A stretch of 64,000 bases of DNA. Origin: Pseudomonadales bacterium. Lineage in GTDB: Bacteria; Pseudomonadota; Gammaproteobacteria; Pseudomonadales; Pseudohongiellaceae. Below are positions 55,799 through 64,000 of this stretch, in pieces. Below the pieces are notes generated by a model. That model saw only the letters and a program-made list of their open reading frames with translations, was not told the origin of the DNA and made no database searches. The stretch is taken from assembly GCA_012103535.1 (NCBI GenBank), contig WLWQ01000002.1, positions 372,001-436,000 on the forward strand. Reading direction: 5' to 3'. Made by a program: the position numbers and the translations under genes. Positions within the stretch are counted from its first letter, which is position 1; each line of letters opens with the position of its first letter.

Positions 55799-56783
55799 TT
55801 TTTCCCCAATGACTAATCATTTCGTTTGCCGTAGCTATGGCGTTGTAGAGACTGCCAGTATTCGCTCTACCAGTGCCGGCTAGATCCAGCGCAGTGCCAT
55901 GATCGACCGATGTTCGAATAAGCGGCAATCCCAGTGTGATGTTGCTGGCGTTGCCGAATCCTTTATATTTTAAGACCGGCAGTCCCTGATCATGATACAT
56001 GGAGAGTACTGCATCGGCGTGGTCCAGATACTTGGCAGTAAATAAGGTATCCGCAGGCAGCGGTCCGATTAAATCCATGCCAGCAGCTTGCATCTCATGC
56101 AGCACTGGCTCGATGATCTCGATTTCCTCTTTGCCTAAATGTCCGCCTTCTCCTGCATGTGGGTTTAGTCCACAGACTAAGATCGTAGGATTTTCGATGC
56201 CGAATTTTTTCTCCAGGTCTTCATGCAAAATAGTGATGATGTTTTTCAATAATTCCTGATTTATAGCTTCTGGAACTTTAACCAAGGGTAAGTGTGTTGT
56301 TACTAAGGCAACACGTAAGCCCTCGGTTGCTAACATCATTACAGTTAAGTCTTTGTTGCAGTGATCCGCTAGAAACTCGGTGTGCCCGGTAAAATCTATG
56401 CCAGCGTCATTGATGTTGCCTTTGTGGACCGGCCCGGTAACTATTGCATCCAGTTCACCGGCCAAGACTTTATCAGCAGCTATCCGCAAAGTTTCCAATA
56501 CATAACTCGCATTGCCTGTGTTCAACTCACCGGCAATAACTTCTTCCTGAGTATCTACTTGAATAATTGAAAGCTCAGCTGCCGAACTTGGCTTCGGATT
56601 CTTGCTGGAAAAAGTAGATAGAGACAGAGGAAGCTTGAGTGCCTGCGCCCGCTGCTCCAGTACGGCTTGGTCAGCAACGATAACGAGCTCGGTATCAGCA
56701 GGTGGATGCTGGGCTATTGCTATGGCGAGGTCAGGACCTATGCCGGCGGGTTCGCCTGCTGTAATGGCTATGCGATTGGTCAC
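55788..56783 (-). CDS. pdxA: 4-hydroxythreonine-4-phosphate dehydrogenase
   Basis: 331 residues. [15 protein letters not shown] at the start, [25 protein letters not shown] (metal-binding His) and [15 protein letters not shown] mark PdxA. It oxidises 4-phosphohydroxythreonine with NAD on the way to pyridoxal phosphate. Lies between surA and rsmA. Confidence 0.97.
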   Translation of the reverse strand: MTNRIAITAGEPAGIGPDLAIAIAQHPPADTELVIVADQAVLEQRAQALKLPLSLSTFSSKNPKPSSAAELSIIQVDTQEEVIAGELNTGNASYVLETLRIAADKVLAGELDAIVTGPVHKGNINDAGIDFTGHTEFLADHCNKDLTVMMLATEGLRVALVTTHLPLVKVPEAINQELLKNIITILHEDLEKKFGIENPTILVCGLNPHAGEGGHLGKEEIEIIEPVLHEMQAAGMDLIGPLPADTLFTAKYLDHADAVLSMYHDQGLPVLKYKGFGNASNITLGLPLIRTSVDHGTALDLAGTGRANTGSLYNAIATANEMISHWGKNET

Positions 56784-56804
56784 GGGTCATTAACCGATTT
56801 GCCC

Positions 56805-58109
56805 TTATTCCACGAGCTCTACAAAAGCTTCTTCGCGGATTTCGATAAGCCAATTCTGCAATTCAAGATCGAATTTGCGGTTACGCAGGGTTTGTTCCGC
56901 TTGAGAGCGAGAATACTCAACACTCAAATCCGTGTCGCGGCGGCCTAGAACTTCAGCGATGTGCCAGCCAGTTGATGATTCGAAGGGTTCACTGAGTTCG
57001 TTTTCTGCCAATACATCGATGGCCAATTCGAAATCTCTGGGCATGCCACCTTCATTTATCCAGTCCAGATCTCCGCCTGCAACGACGGTGGTGGCATCGT
57101 CTGAATGTTGTCTGGCGATTGTGGCGAAATCCTCACCGGAAAGTATGCGTTCTCTTAATTCACTAATTTCCGCGATGGTTTGGATTTCATTGCGAATCTC
57201 ATTGGGGGTCAACATGATATGCCGAATGTTGGTCTGCTTGACGATTTGTTCGGTGCCGCCACGCTTGCCTGCCAGGAAAATTACGTGATAACCGTTGCCA
57301 GCTTCTATTGGGCCTTCTACAGCACCTGAATCCATCTCCGTAACTATGCTGGAAAACAGATTCGGTAAATTTTCGGCTTTGCGCCAGCCGAAGTCAGTGC
57401 TCTCTACTGGAAAAGCATTGGCCTGTATGGCCGCAGTGCGAACTTGCAGAAAATTTTCACCCTCACTAACTCGTGCCACAATGTCGGCAGCGTACTTAAG
57501 CTTTGCATCGCGCTCTTCATCGCTGTCGCCAGCGCTGAATGGGATTAACAAGTGGTCGATGAAAAAATCAGCGGACATGACTTCCCGTCCCATTTCTGAG
57601 TTGAGAAAGTTATTGATTTCCTGATCTGTGATCGTAATACGCCGGTTAACCATTCCTCTTTGTAGTTCCTGCAGCATCATCTGGCGCCGCACCTGATCGC
57701 GAGTCTGCAAATAAACGCCGTTGTTTTCCAAGACTGCAACGTATTGATCGAAAGTCATGTCATTGTTTTCAGCCATACTGCCTAGAACTCGATTGATCAT
57801 GTCATCATCAAAACGAATGCTGACCTGCTCCGCCATTTGTAACTGGATACTTTCTATTACCAGCGCTTCCAGAACGTCTTCCCGCATTTCATCAGCAGGT
57901 GGCAGTTCCTGGCCACTTCTTTCGGCAGAACCTCTGATGTCTTCGAGCCTGAGTTCGAGTTCGCTCTGGAGCACCACGTCCTGATCTACCAGCGCAATTA
58001 CGCGGTCCAGCAATACTCGCTGAGCCAGTGCCGGTGTGCTAAGAACGAAAGCCAGCAGTGCAATAGGAAATGCCCTGGTGAGCACAAAAAATGTAGGTTT
58101 ATAAGCCAT
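56805..58109 (-). CDS. surA: Periplasmic chaperone / peptidyl-prolyl isomerase SurA
   Basis: 434 residues with a signal peptide (TPALAQR). SurA N-terminal domain begins VLLDRVIALVDQDVVLQSELE; two parvulin domains follow (about residues 180-285 and 290-390; second with GGDLDWINEGGMPRDFE). It escorts outer-membrane proteins, including LptD, to the BAM complex. It overlaps lptD by 11 bases. Confidence 0.97.
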   Translation of the reverse strand: MAYKPTFFVLTRAFPIALLAFVLSTPALAQRVLLDRVIALVDQDVVLQSELELRLEDIRGSAERSGQELPPADEMREDVLEALVIESIQLQMAEQVSIRFDDDMINRVLGSMAENNDMTFDQYVAVLENNGVYLQTRDQVRRQMMLQELQRGMVNRRITITDQEINNFLNSEMGREVMSADFFIDHLLIPFSAGDSDEERDAKLKYAADIVARVSEGENFLQVRTAAIQANAFPVESTDFGWRKAENLPNLFSSIVTEMDSGAVEGPIEAGNGYHVIFLAGKRGGTEQIVKQTNIRHIMLTPNEIRNEIQTIAEISELRERILSGEDFATIARQHSDDATTVVAGGDLDWINEGGMPRDFELAIDVLAENELSEPFESSTGWHIAEVLGRRDTDLSVEYSRSQAEQTLRNRKFDLELQNWLIEIREEAFVELVE

Positions 58110-60948
58110 AGTCAGTTTCTCTAAATCCCCAAATACTGTCTGTTAACAGATTGCTTAGACCTCCTCCTGTGAGGTTGCCAAGCCCGTTTAGAGTAAATTG
58201 GACAAAAATTCCTCGATCGGGTTCGATATTAGGAAGAAACAATTTGTCCTCGTCAACCCATTCACGCCCAATTAATCGGATCGTTGCACAACAATTAGAC
58301 CACTCAATCCCGGCAAAACTCTCAAGATTTCGGGAATTACTGTGGTCGTAATTCCAACGGGCCAGTAGCCGCCAATTCTCATTTACCGGCCACACTGCTG
58401 AAACATCGGTTTGCTTTATTCTGGGGTCAATTCCAGAGGGCAAGATGAAATTCGGTGTATTTACCAGGCTTCTGAAACGATAATCAAAGTTCACTAGATG
58501 ATCTTCATCACGGTGGTAGCGCAGTTGAACTGAGCCTTCATCTATTTCCTCAGTGTCTTCGTTCCACTGTACGTCCGTATTCAAGCGCCAGTTATCTCCC
58601 AGGGACAATGCGAGTTCTCCAGCCAGGGCAGACTTTGTGGTCAGGGGTGAGTGGCGGGGCAACCAGGTTTGTAAGGGATTAGTTAAGGTCACCAGACGGT
58701 CTTCGAAATAGCGAATCTGCCCGATACTCATGCGGGCGGTTTCCTTGCCGTCGGGATTGAGGATTCGACTGGTTAGGGCGAAAGCGGCTTGATCGGCATC
58801 GGCAATTCTATCGCCGCCACTAAATCGATCGTCCCGAAAGAGCTGGTTAAAGCTGAAATTCAGCTCTGAAGTGTCGAACAACGGTAGCGCGTTCTGGTCT
58901 TCAAAATCACTATAAAGATAGAACAGCCGTGGTTCGAGGGTTTGCCGCCAGCCATTTCCTCGAGACATGTCACGTTCGAAAACCAGACCAGCATCAGCCG
59001 AATAGATTCCTATGCCTATATCGGGATCTTCTATTGTCCCTAATGCCTGATTCTGCAATTTGTACTGTACGTGTTTGTATTTTGCATTGGTGCGTACAAA
59101 CCAACCCGGACTTTCGATCGACCATCCAATTTCAGGTTCTGCATTAAAGCGCTCGCCGTTAACCAGAGCACCATTGTCCAACTGCGTCATGGTCAACAAG
59201 GAATTATCGAGATTTCGATCAAAGGAGGTCACTTCGCCGCGAATGCCGACCCGAAAGCCTCCCCACAGATAGGCATTACTCTCGAAGTAAAACTGCGGCA
59301 AACGATCGAAAGGTTTATTGATATTCGATCTGGCGTAAAATGGATCGATGATTTCGATTCTTTGTACATTTAAGCCAGCACGCAAATAGTCAGAATTAAA
59401 ATTCACTCTGCCCTGGCGATTGAGATGAGTTCGACTGGTCAGATTTAATCCACTGCTGCCTAAATCATAAAAATAGTCTTCATCGCTTACGGCGTTGTAA
59501 TCGATAAATGTTGAGAAGTTCCTGCCTATCACGCCGCGATGTTCGAGCCCAACGAACCAACGATCTTCTACCGGTGGTGACTCGGTGCCCGGAATATTGA
59601 TTGTCGTGGGATCGTATAGCTTGTCGCCGGATAGCCCAGACAGATTCAAAGTATTCATAGACCAACTGGAGAGATAGCGCGTTTCCAATCCAACCAATGT
59701 GCCTCGGTCCGAAATTATTCGCGGTGACAAGGTGGCATCGTAATGAGGCGCTAGGTTGAAGTAATAAGGCAACTCGAAGTCAAAACCGCCGCTGCGAGTT
59801 GAGCCGGTGCTGGGTGCCAGAAAACCGGAGATCCTTTCATCGCCCAGGGGAAAGGGCATCGTTCCGGGATAATAAAAGATCGGGAAGTCACCGAGCCTCA
59901 GGCTGACATTGTCGGCATAGCCACGGTTAGCAGCTTGATCGAGGACAATGCTGTCGGCTCGCAATTTCCAGAAATTGCTGCCGGGTTCGCAGCGGCTGAA
60001 TTCACCGTTTTCAATACTTACCAAGCCTGAGTCGGCGCTGTACACAATGCTGGCGGCGTTGCCATGAGCACCGAAGTTGTGAAGAACGTATTGCGCTTCC
60101 TCTACTCGATTTATCGAATCATTGCTGTCGATATAGGCGCTAGTACCAAGCAGCAATATGCCAGGTTCACGAAACTCCACGTTGCCATCCAGCAATACGG
60201 TGTTCTCACCTCGATCGATCGTAGTTGTAGTGTCGTTTTGAATAGTGCGATAGCCCTGCTGGACTATTACATCGCCATCGATCGTGATTAAATTTTGATT
60301 GATTTGAGAGAGGCCAGTATTGGATAGAAAGGTAATTCCTGCATTTGCCGGATCGTTGGCTGGATCTAAAAGAGTCGCTGCTGGATCTATATAAGTACCG
60401 CAGCAGTTATCTGGGACTGTTGTCAGCAGCTCTTCGGTTAATTCTTCTCGCGGCACCCAATCCAACTCATATTCAGAGGTGACGGCGACGATTGGGCGCG
60501 CTTCTACTTCCGGCACTGGTTCCTGAACTGGAGCCGCGGGAACTAAGGGAAAAGCGGGTTGTTGGGTTGCGCTGGCCTGATCAGGATCTTCTAGTTCTTC
60601 GCTGCTCTCTGTGGATTCTTCTTCGGTCTCAGCTTCTGTTTCTTCTTCTGTGTCTTCTTCCAATTCCTGAGTTGGCAGTATCGGAAATTGAAAAGTTGGG
60701 CGCCGCTGTGTTTCAGCACCTCCAGGCAATACCGAGTCATCACTGTTATAGCGATTAGTGCCATCAGCTGTGTTTCTCGATTCGATTGGTCCTGTGCTCT
60801 CACAGACCCAACCGTCGCCAGCGTCATTCGGTCGACAGGTATATTGAGGAAGTTGCGCATCTGCCGATTTAGGTGAGGCAGCTAGAAATAAACCGGCTGA
60901 TATTACGAAGGCAATCTCTGATCCTAGCAGGCGTTTCTTAAATGGCAC
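58099..60948 (-). CDS. lptD: LPS-assembly protein LptD
   Basis: 949 residues with signal peptide, an unusual acidic Glu/Thr-rich linker around residues 95-125, an LptA-like jellyroll (about 200-320), and a large beta-barrel. It inserts LPS into the outer leaflet with LptE. Cysteine pairs are at the N-terminus (NCCGTY) and near the C-terminus (WSNCCAT), matching the disulfides that must form for function. Longer than E. coli LptD (784) mainly in the linker and loops. Divergent from amgK. Confidence 0.97.
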   Translation of the reverse strand: MPFKKRLLGSEIAFVISAGLFLAASPKSADAQLPQYTCRPNDAGDGWVCESTGPIESRNTADGTNRYNSDDSVLPGGAETQRRPTFQFPILPTQELEEDTEEETEAETEEESTESSEELEDPDQASATQQPAFPLVPAAPVQEPVPEVEARPIVAVTSEYELDWVPREELTEELLTTVPDNCCGTYIDPAATLLDPANDPANAGITFLSNTGLSQINQNLITIDGDVIVQQGYRTIQNDTTTTIDRGENTVLLDGNVEFREPGILLLGTSAYIDSNDSINRVEEAQYVLHNFGAHGNAASIVYSADSGLVSIENGEFSRCEPGSNFWKLRADSIVLDQAANRGYADNVSLRLGDFPIFYYPGTMPFPLGDERISGFLAPSTGSTRSGGFDFELPYYFNLAPHYDATLSPRIISDRGTLVGLETRYLSSWSMNTLNLSGLSGDKLYDPTTINIPGTESPPVEDRWFVGLEHRGVIGRNFSTFIDYNAVSDEDYFYDLGSSGLNLTSRTHLNRQGRVNFNSDYLRAGLNVQRIEIIDPFYARSNINKPFDRLPQFYFESNAYLWGGFRVGIRGEVTSFDRNLDNSLLTMTQLDNGALVNGERFNAEPEIGWSIESPGWFVRTNAKYKHVQYKLQNQALGTIEDPDIGIGIYSADAGLVFERDMSRGNGWRQTLEPRLFYLYSDFEDQNALPLFDTSELNFSFNQLFRDDRFSGGDRIADADQAAFALTSRILNPDGKETARMSIGQIRYFEDRLVTLTNPLQTWLPRHSPLTTKSALAGELALSLGDNWRLNTDVQWNEDTEEIDEGSVQLRYHRDEDHLVNFDYRFRSLVNTPNFILPSGIDPRIKQTDVSAVWPVNENWRLLARWNYDHSNSRNLESFAGIEWSNCCATIRLIGREWVDEDKLFLPNIEPDRGIFVQFTLNGLGNLTGGGLSNLLTDSIWGFRETDYGL

Positions 60949-61116
60949 GAGCTAACAATCCTGGGAAGATCAATATTTGAAAGCGTATGGAAATAAACAA
61001 TTTGTAATTAAAACCGACTTACGAGTTTAGGCACTGGTGAATCTAGTGCGCACAGGCATAATAGTTCATTGAAGTTTGAATTCAAAGCAACCGCAATTAA
61101 CCACGAAACAATATAA
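60949..61116. promoter_or_regulatory. Divergent promoter region lptD / amgK
   Basis: 168 bases between two starts; AT-rich around 60970-61010. No recognisable operator. In relatives envelope-stress sigma factors act on lptD, but no clear -35/-10 pair is visible to me. Confidence 0.4.
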
Positions 61117-62169
61117 ATGTCGGAATCTAGACAGGAAAAATTAGGGATTTGGGTATCTCAGGTGTTGAAACAGCTGCTGCCAAAGAGCAAAGGTGAAGCG
61201 GCCCTGTCTCTGGTGAGCGGTGATGCCAGTTTTCGTCGTTATTATCGCACTCGTTCTGGTGATTCTCATTTCATTGCTGTCGATGCGCCGCCAGAGCAGG
61301 AAAACTCCAAGACTTTTGTCCGCATCAGTAATCTATTTCGCGAAGCTGGGGTTTCGGCGCCAAAAGTAATATCAGTAGACTATGAGCAGGGATTCATGCT
61401 GTTGGATGATTTTGGTGATGAGCTGTATTTACATAAACTGCTGGATTTGCAATTAGAAGGAAACCATATAGAAATTAATTTTCTCTATGAATCGGCAATC
61501 GATTCGGTCTTAGATATTCAGGCTCGAGTTGATAAAGAGAGGCTTGACCCCTATGACAAAAATGAACTGCATCGAGAAATGTCTCTCTTTGAAGAGTGGT
61601 TTTGCGAAGGCTTTCTAAAACTGGAGCTCGATGAGCAAGCAAAAACACTAATTGCTGAAACACTGAAATTTTTAGAAGAGGCTGCGCTATCTCAACCGCA
61701 GGTAGCCGTTCATCGGGATTTTCATTCCCGCAATCTAATGATTCTCGATCAAGCAGAATTTGGTGAGGGGGCCAGTCCCGGTATTATCGATTTCCAGGAT
61801 GCGGTTTGCGGACCTTATACCTACGATCTCGTTTCTTTATTAAGAGACGCCTATATTCGCTGGGATTCGGAACTCGTGGATAGCTGGGCTCTCTACTACC
61901 TGGAACAGGCAAAAAGTTCCGGATTACTGGAAAATATAGAAGAAGCACAATTTCTTCGAGACTTCGACCTCATGGGGCTTCAACGGCAATTAAAGATCAT
62001 CGGGATCTTTGCCCGCCTGTGTATTAGGGATAATAAACCGCGATATTTGGCCGATATTCCTCTGGTCATTCAATATTTTTTGGAGGTAAGTCAACGCTAT
62101 ACGGAACTTAGACCATTTGTTCACTGGTTCAAGCAATCGGTGGAACCGTTAGCGGCAACCAAACTCTAA
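61117..62169 (+). CDS. amgK: N-acetylmuramate/N-acetylglucosamine kinase AmgK
   Basis: 350 residues of the aminoglycoside-phosphotransferase-like fold. VSGDASFRRYYR at the N-terminus, catalytic loop VHRDFHSRNLMIL, and metal-binding GIIDFQDAVCGPYTYDL. It phosphorylates MurNAc at the anomeric carbon, in the bypass recycling pathway that avoids fosfomycin-sensitive MurA. Next to murU, as in Pseudomonas and many gammaproteobacteria. Confidence 0.92.
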   Translation: MSESRQEKLGIWVSQVLKQLLPKSKGEAALSLVSGDASFRRYYRTRSGDSHFIAVDAPPEQENSKTFVRISNLFREAGVSAPKVISVDYEQGFMLLDDFGDELYLHKLLDLQLEGNHIEINFLYESAIDSVLDIQARVDKERLDPYDKNELHREMSLFEEWFCEGFLKLELDEQAKTLIAETLKFLEEAALSQPQVAVHRDFHSRNLMILDQAEFGEGASPGIIDFQDAVCGPYTYDLVSLLRDAYIRWDSELVDSWALYYLEQAKSSGLLENIEEAQFLRDFDLMGLQRQLKIIGIFARLCIRDNKPRYLADIPLVIQYFLEVSQRYTELRPFVHWFKQSVEPLAATKL

Positions 62170-62225
62170 CTAATACTGCGCAACGGCGAGCGAGCCTGCC
62201 GCAGCAAACACTCACTGGAATAGAA

Positions 62226-62915
62226 ATGCGCGCCATGATACTGGCGGCCGGGCTGGGCAAGCGCATGCAGCCTCTAACCGCCGACATACCAAAACCTCTG
62301 CTGAAGGTGGGGGAGAAGACCTTGATCGAATGTCAGATCGAACGGCTCATTGTGGGCGGGGTCACTGGTGTGGTGATCAATCATTTCTATTTAGGAGGGA
62401 TGATTGAAGATGCATTAGGTGATGGCTCGCAGCTAGGTATAGATATTCAGTATTCCAAGGAAGCCATCCGCCTTGAAACTGCAGGTGGAATTATTAAATC
62501 TTTGCCTAAACTTAAAGATGACAGTTTTATCGTGGTGAATGCAGATATCTGGACAGACTTTGATTTTTCGCGGCTGCAACCGATTGATGGAAAAGACCGG
62601 ATTGCCCATCTGGTATTGGTAGAGAACGCTGAACATCATCCCCACGGTGACTTTTATATCGATGAAGAGGGGAAGGTGCATGAGGATCACGAAGCTCGGG
62701 ACAAGCGCCTAACCTTTAGTGGGATAAGTGTAATGCATAAAAAGCTGTTCGAAGGTCTGCCGATTCAACCACGCTCGACAATCCCGTTGTTGCAGGACGC
62801 GATGAGCAGTGATCTGGTAAGCGGTGAGGTCCATGACGGCTTATGGATTGATGTTGGAACACCGGAAAGATTGCAGGAAGTGAATACTTTGGTCGCTCAA
62901 TCGAGTGGAGATTAA
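62226..62915 (+). CDS. murU: N-acetylmuramate alpha-1-phosphate uridylyltransferase MurU
   Basis: 229 residues. NTP-transferase motif AMILAAGLGKRMQPLTADIPKPLLKV, then VVNADIWTDFDF (metal Asp). It turns MurNAc-1-P into UDP-MurNAc, feeding peptidoglycan synthesis. It follows amgK after a 56-base gap and precedes djlA by 3 bases. ATG 62226. Confidence 0.93.
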   Translation: MRAMILAAGLGKRMQPLTADIPKPLLKVGEKTLIECQIERLIVGGVTGVVINHFYLGGMIEDALGDGSQLGIDIQYSKEAIRLETAGGIIKSLPKLKDDSFIVVNADIWTDFDFSRLQPIDGKDRIAHLVLVENAEHHPHGDFYIDEEGKVHEDHEARDKRLTFSGISVMHKKLFEGLPIQPRSTIPLLQDAMSSDLVSGEVHDGLWIDVGTPERLQEVNTLVAQSSGD

Positions 62916-62918
62916 GCC

Positions 62919-63647
62919 ATGTTGGCATTAATACTAAACCGCAATTACAAGCGTGCGATTACCAGTCGACTCAACGGCAGTAATCCCCACGCGGTTGTTC
63001 CTGATGGAGGGCGTACACAACAGCTACTGCAAATGGCTATGTTCGCGGTAATGGGCAAGGTCGCTAAAATGGATGGCCGAGTTACCAACGCCGAAGTTAA
63101 ATATGCTTCTACTATCATGCAACTTATGGGACTTAGTTCCATTGGAAGACAACAGGCGATTAACTATTTCGATCAGGGCAAACAGGCAAACACCGATGTG
63201 GTTCCTTGTGTTGCAGACTTAGCCAACTGCATTGGTAAAAATAGTGCACTGGCAAATCTCTTTCTCAAAATTCAAATCAGGAATGCCTTTGTTAAAGGCG
63301 AACTTCGTTTAAAGGAAAAAGTGTTACTCCGGGATGTGGCAGAAATGCTCGGATTTGATAAATCTGCTTTTCTCGCAATGTGTAATGAGATGCAAGGTCA
63401 TGCCGATACCAAACAGTCGAAGGCGCGAAACTTTCTGCACAACGCCTATAAGGTATTACATTTAGAACCGGACGTAGAAGATGGAGAAATTCGTCGAGCC
63501 TACTTGCGTATGATGTCTCGCTACCATCCAGACAAACTCGTGCGCGACAATCTTACTGAAGAATCACTTAAACAGGCCCAGGAAAAATCCATGGCCATAC
63601 GCACGGCCTATGAAACTGTGTGTGGCTTCCGCAAGATTCGAGCTTAG
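62919..63647 (+). CDS. djlA: DnaJ-like co-chaperone DjlA
   Basis: 242 residues: N-terminal TerB-like helical domain (MGKVAKMDGRVTNAEVKYASTIMQLMG) and C-terminal J domain with HPD in SRYHPDKLV. It stimulates DnaK. E. coli DjlA has an N-terminal membrane helix that is not clear here (residues 1-30 are only moderately hydrophobic), so this may be a soluble or shorter form. Close to murU. Confidence 0.9.
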   Translation: MLALILNRNYKRAITSRLNGSNPHAVVPDGGRTQQLLQMAMFAVMGKVAKMDGRVTNAEVKYASTIMQLMGLSSIGRQQAINYFDQGKQANTDVVPCVADLANCIGKNSALANLFLKIQIRNAFVKGELRLKEKVLLRDVAEMLGFDKSAFLAMCNEMQGHADTKQSKARNFLHNAYKVLHLEPDVEDGEIRRAYLRMMSRYHPDKLVRDNLTEESLKQAQEKSMAIRTAYETVCGFRKIRA

Positions 63648-63830
63648 TAAGCAGTCTCTCTAATCCAATTCGAGCTACTGCGGCAGTCCTCGCTACGCTC
63701 AATTGAATCAGAGAGACTGCAGCTCAAATCCAATCCGATCAACTGCTGCTGCTTCCAATTTGGTATTCAGGACAAAAACACTCTTAATCTGTACAATACC
63801 GCCACTTCTGGACTCAGGGCTTCTACCCCT

Positions 63831-64000
63831 ATGAAAGATTACTTGATAGCGCCTTCAATCTTATCGGCAGATTTCGCCCGTCTGGGGGAAGAGGTCAATG
63901 CTGTGCTCGATGCTGGTGCTGATGTTGTCCATTTTGACGTTATGGATAATCATTATGTGCCAAATCTGACCATTGGCCCCATGGTTTGCCAGGCGCTGCG
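63831..64000 (+). CDS. rpe: Ribulose-phosphate 3-epimerase, N-terminal part
   Basis: Starts at ATG 63831 and runs off the window edge after about 56 codons. [21 protein letters not shown], then [22 protein letters not shown], is the start of a TIM-barrel epimerase of the pentose phosphate and Calvin cycle routes. Only the first third is present. Confidence 0.95.
   Translation, partial: MKDYLIAPSILSADFARLGEEVNAVLDAGADVVHFDVMDNHYVPNLTIGPMVCQAL

Overview
The window reads as chromosome of a Gram-negative gammaproteobacterium, probably marine. That lineage call is inference. It rests on the rpsU-yqeY-dnaG-rpoD order beside a CAU tRNA, the lptD-surA-pdxA-rsmA-apaG-apaH cluster with divergent amgK-murU, folB-folK, and many secreted or periplasmic proteins. 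Base composition looks near 45-48% GC by eye, and intergenic DNA carries decayed genes and REP-like repeats.

Layout. 1-9.3 kb: the 3' end of an M2 (ACE-like) peptidase; a minus-strand operon of an uncharacterised 348-aa protein, a UGSC-type selenoprotein and threonine ammonia-lyase; an atypical crotonase; a frameshifted APC permease; htpX; and a SoxC-like sulfite/sulfane dehydrogenase with a mono-haem cytochrome. 9.3-26.5 kb: a membrane-anchored XRE regulator, a META-domain protein, and two sugar-modification blocks (11.0-14.3 and 18.9-24.4 kb: flippase-like protein, methyltransferases, two PLP sugar aminotransferases, two epimerases, a divergent GT2). Two paralogous mono-haem lipoproteins lie at 15.1 and 25.5 kb. 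26.6-43.8 kb is accessory: serine hydrolase, YtoQ, HAD phosphatase, unknown secreted proteins, a SIMPL protein, a hybrid histidine kinase with an Asp-Asn hexanucleotide repeat, several pseudogene fragments, a DUF4329-like protein, an orphan PD-(D/E)XK-like protein, a PadR/DoxX pair around a perfect palindrome, and a 3.2-kb segment (beta-barrel protein, sulfatase) bounded by tRNA 3'-end repeats. 43.7-64 kb is core: tRNA-Ile2, rpoD, dnaG, yqeY, rpsU, tsaD, folB, folK, a folM-like reductase, cca, apaH, apaG, rsmA, pdxA, surA, lptD, amgK, murU, djlA and the start of rpe.

The most striking find is the split ORF at 2225-2749 (minus). Both halves are in one frame, separated only by a UGA, with the motif GLGD-U-GSCSSC. 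Straight after the UGA the mRNA can fold into a 9-bp stem with a GUU apical loop about 19 nt downstream, the geometry of a bacterial SECIS element. A conventional annotation would call two short hypothetical proteins; it should be one 174-residue selenoprotein. No Sec machinery (selA, selB, selD, selC) lies in the window.

Other decay signals: single-base losses in homopolymers (5884-5888, 35774-35781), in-frame stops near C-termini (26451, 41093), and gene fragments recognisable only by similarity to intact relatives in the same window (35031-35204, 18465-18608, 43352-43504).
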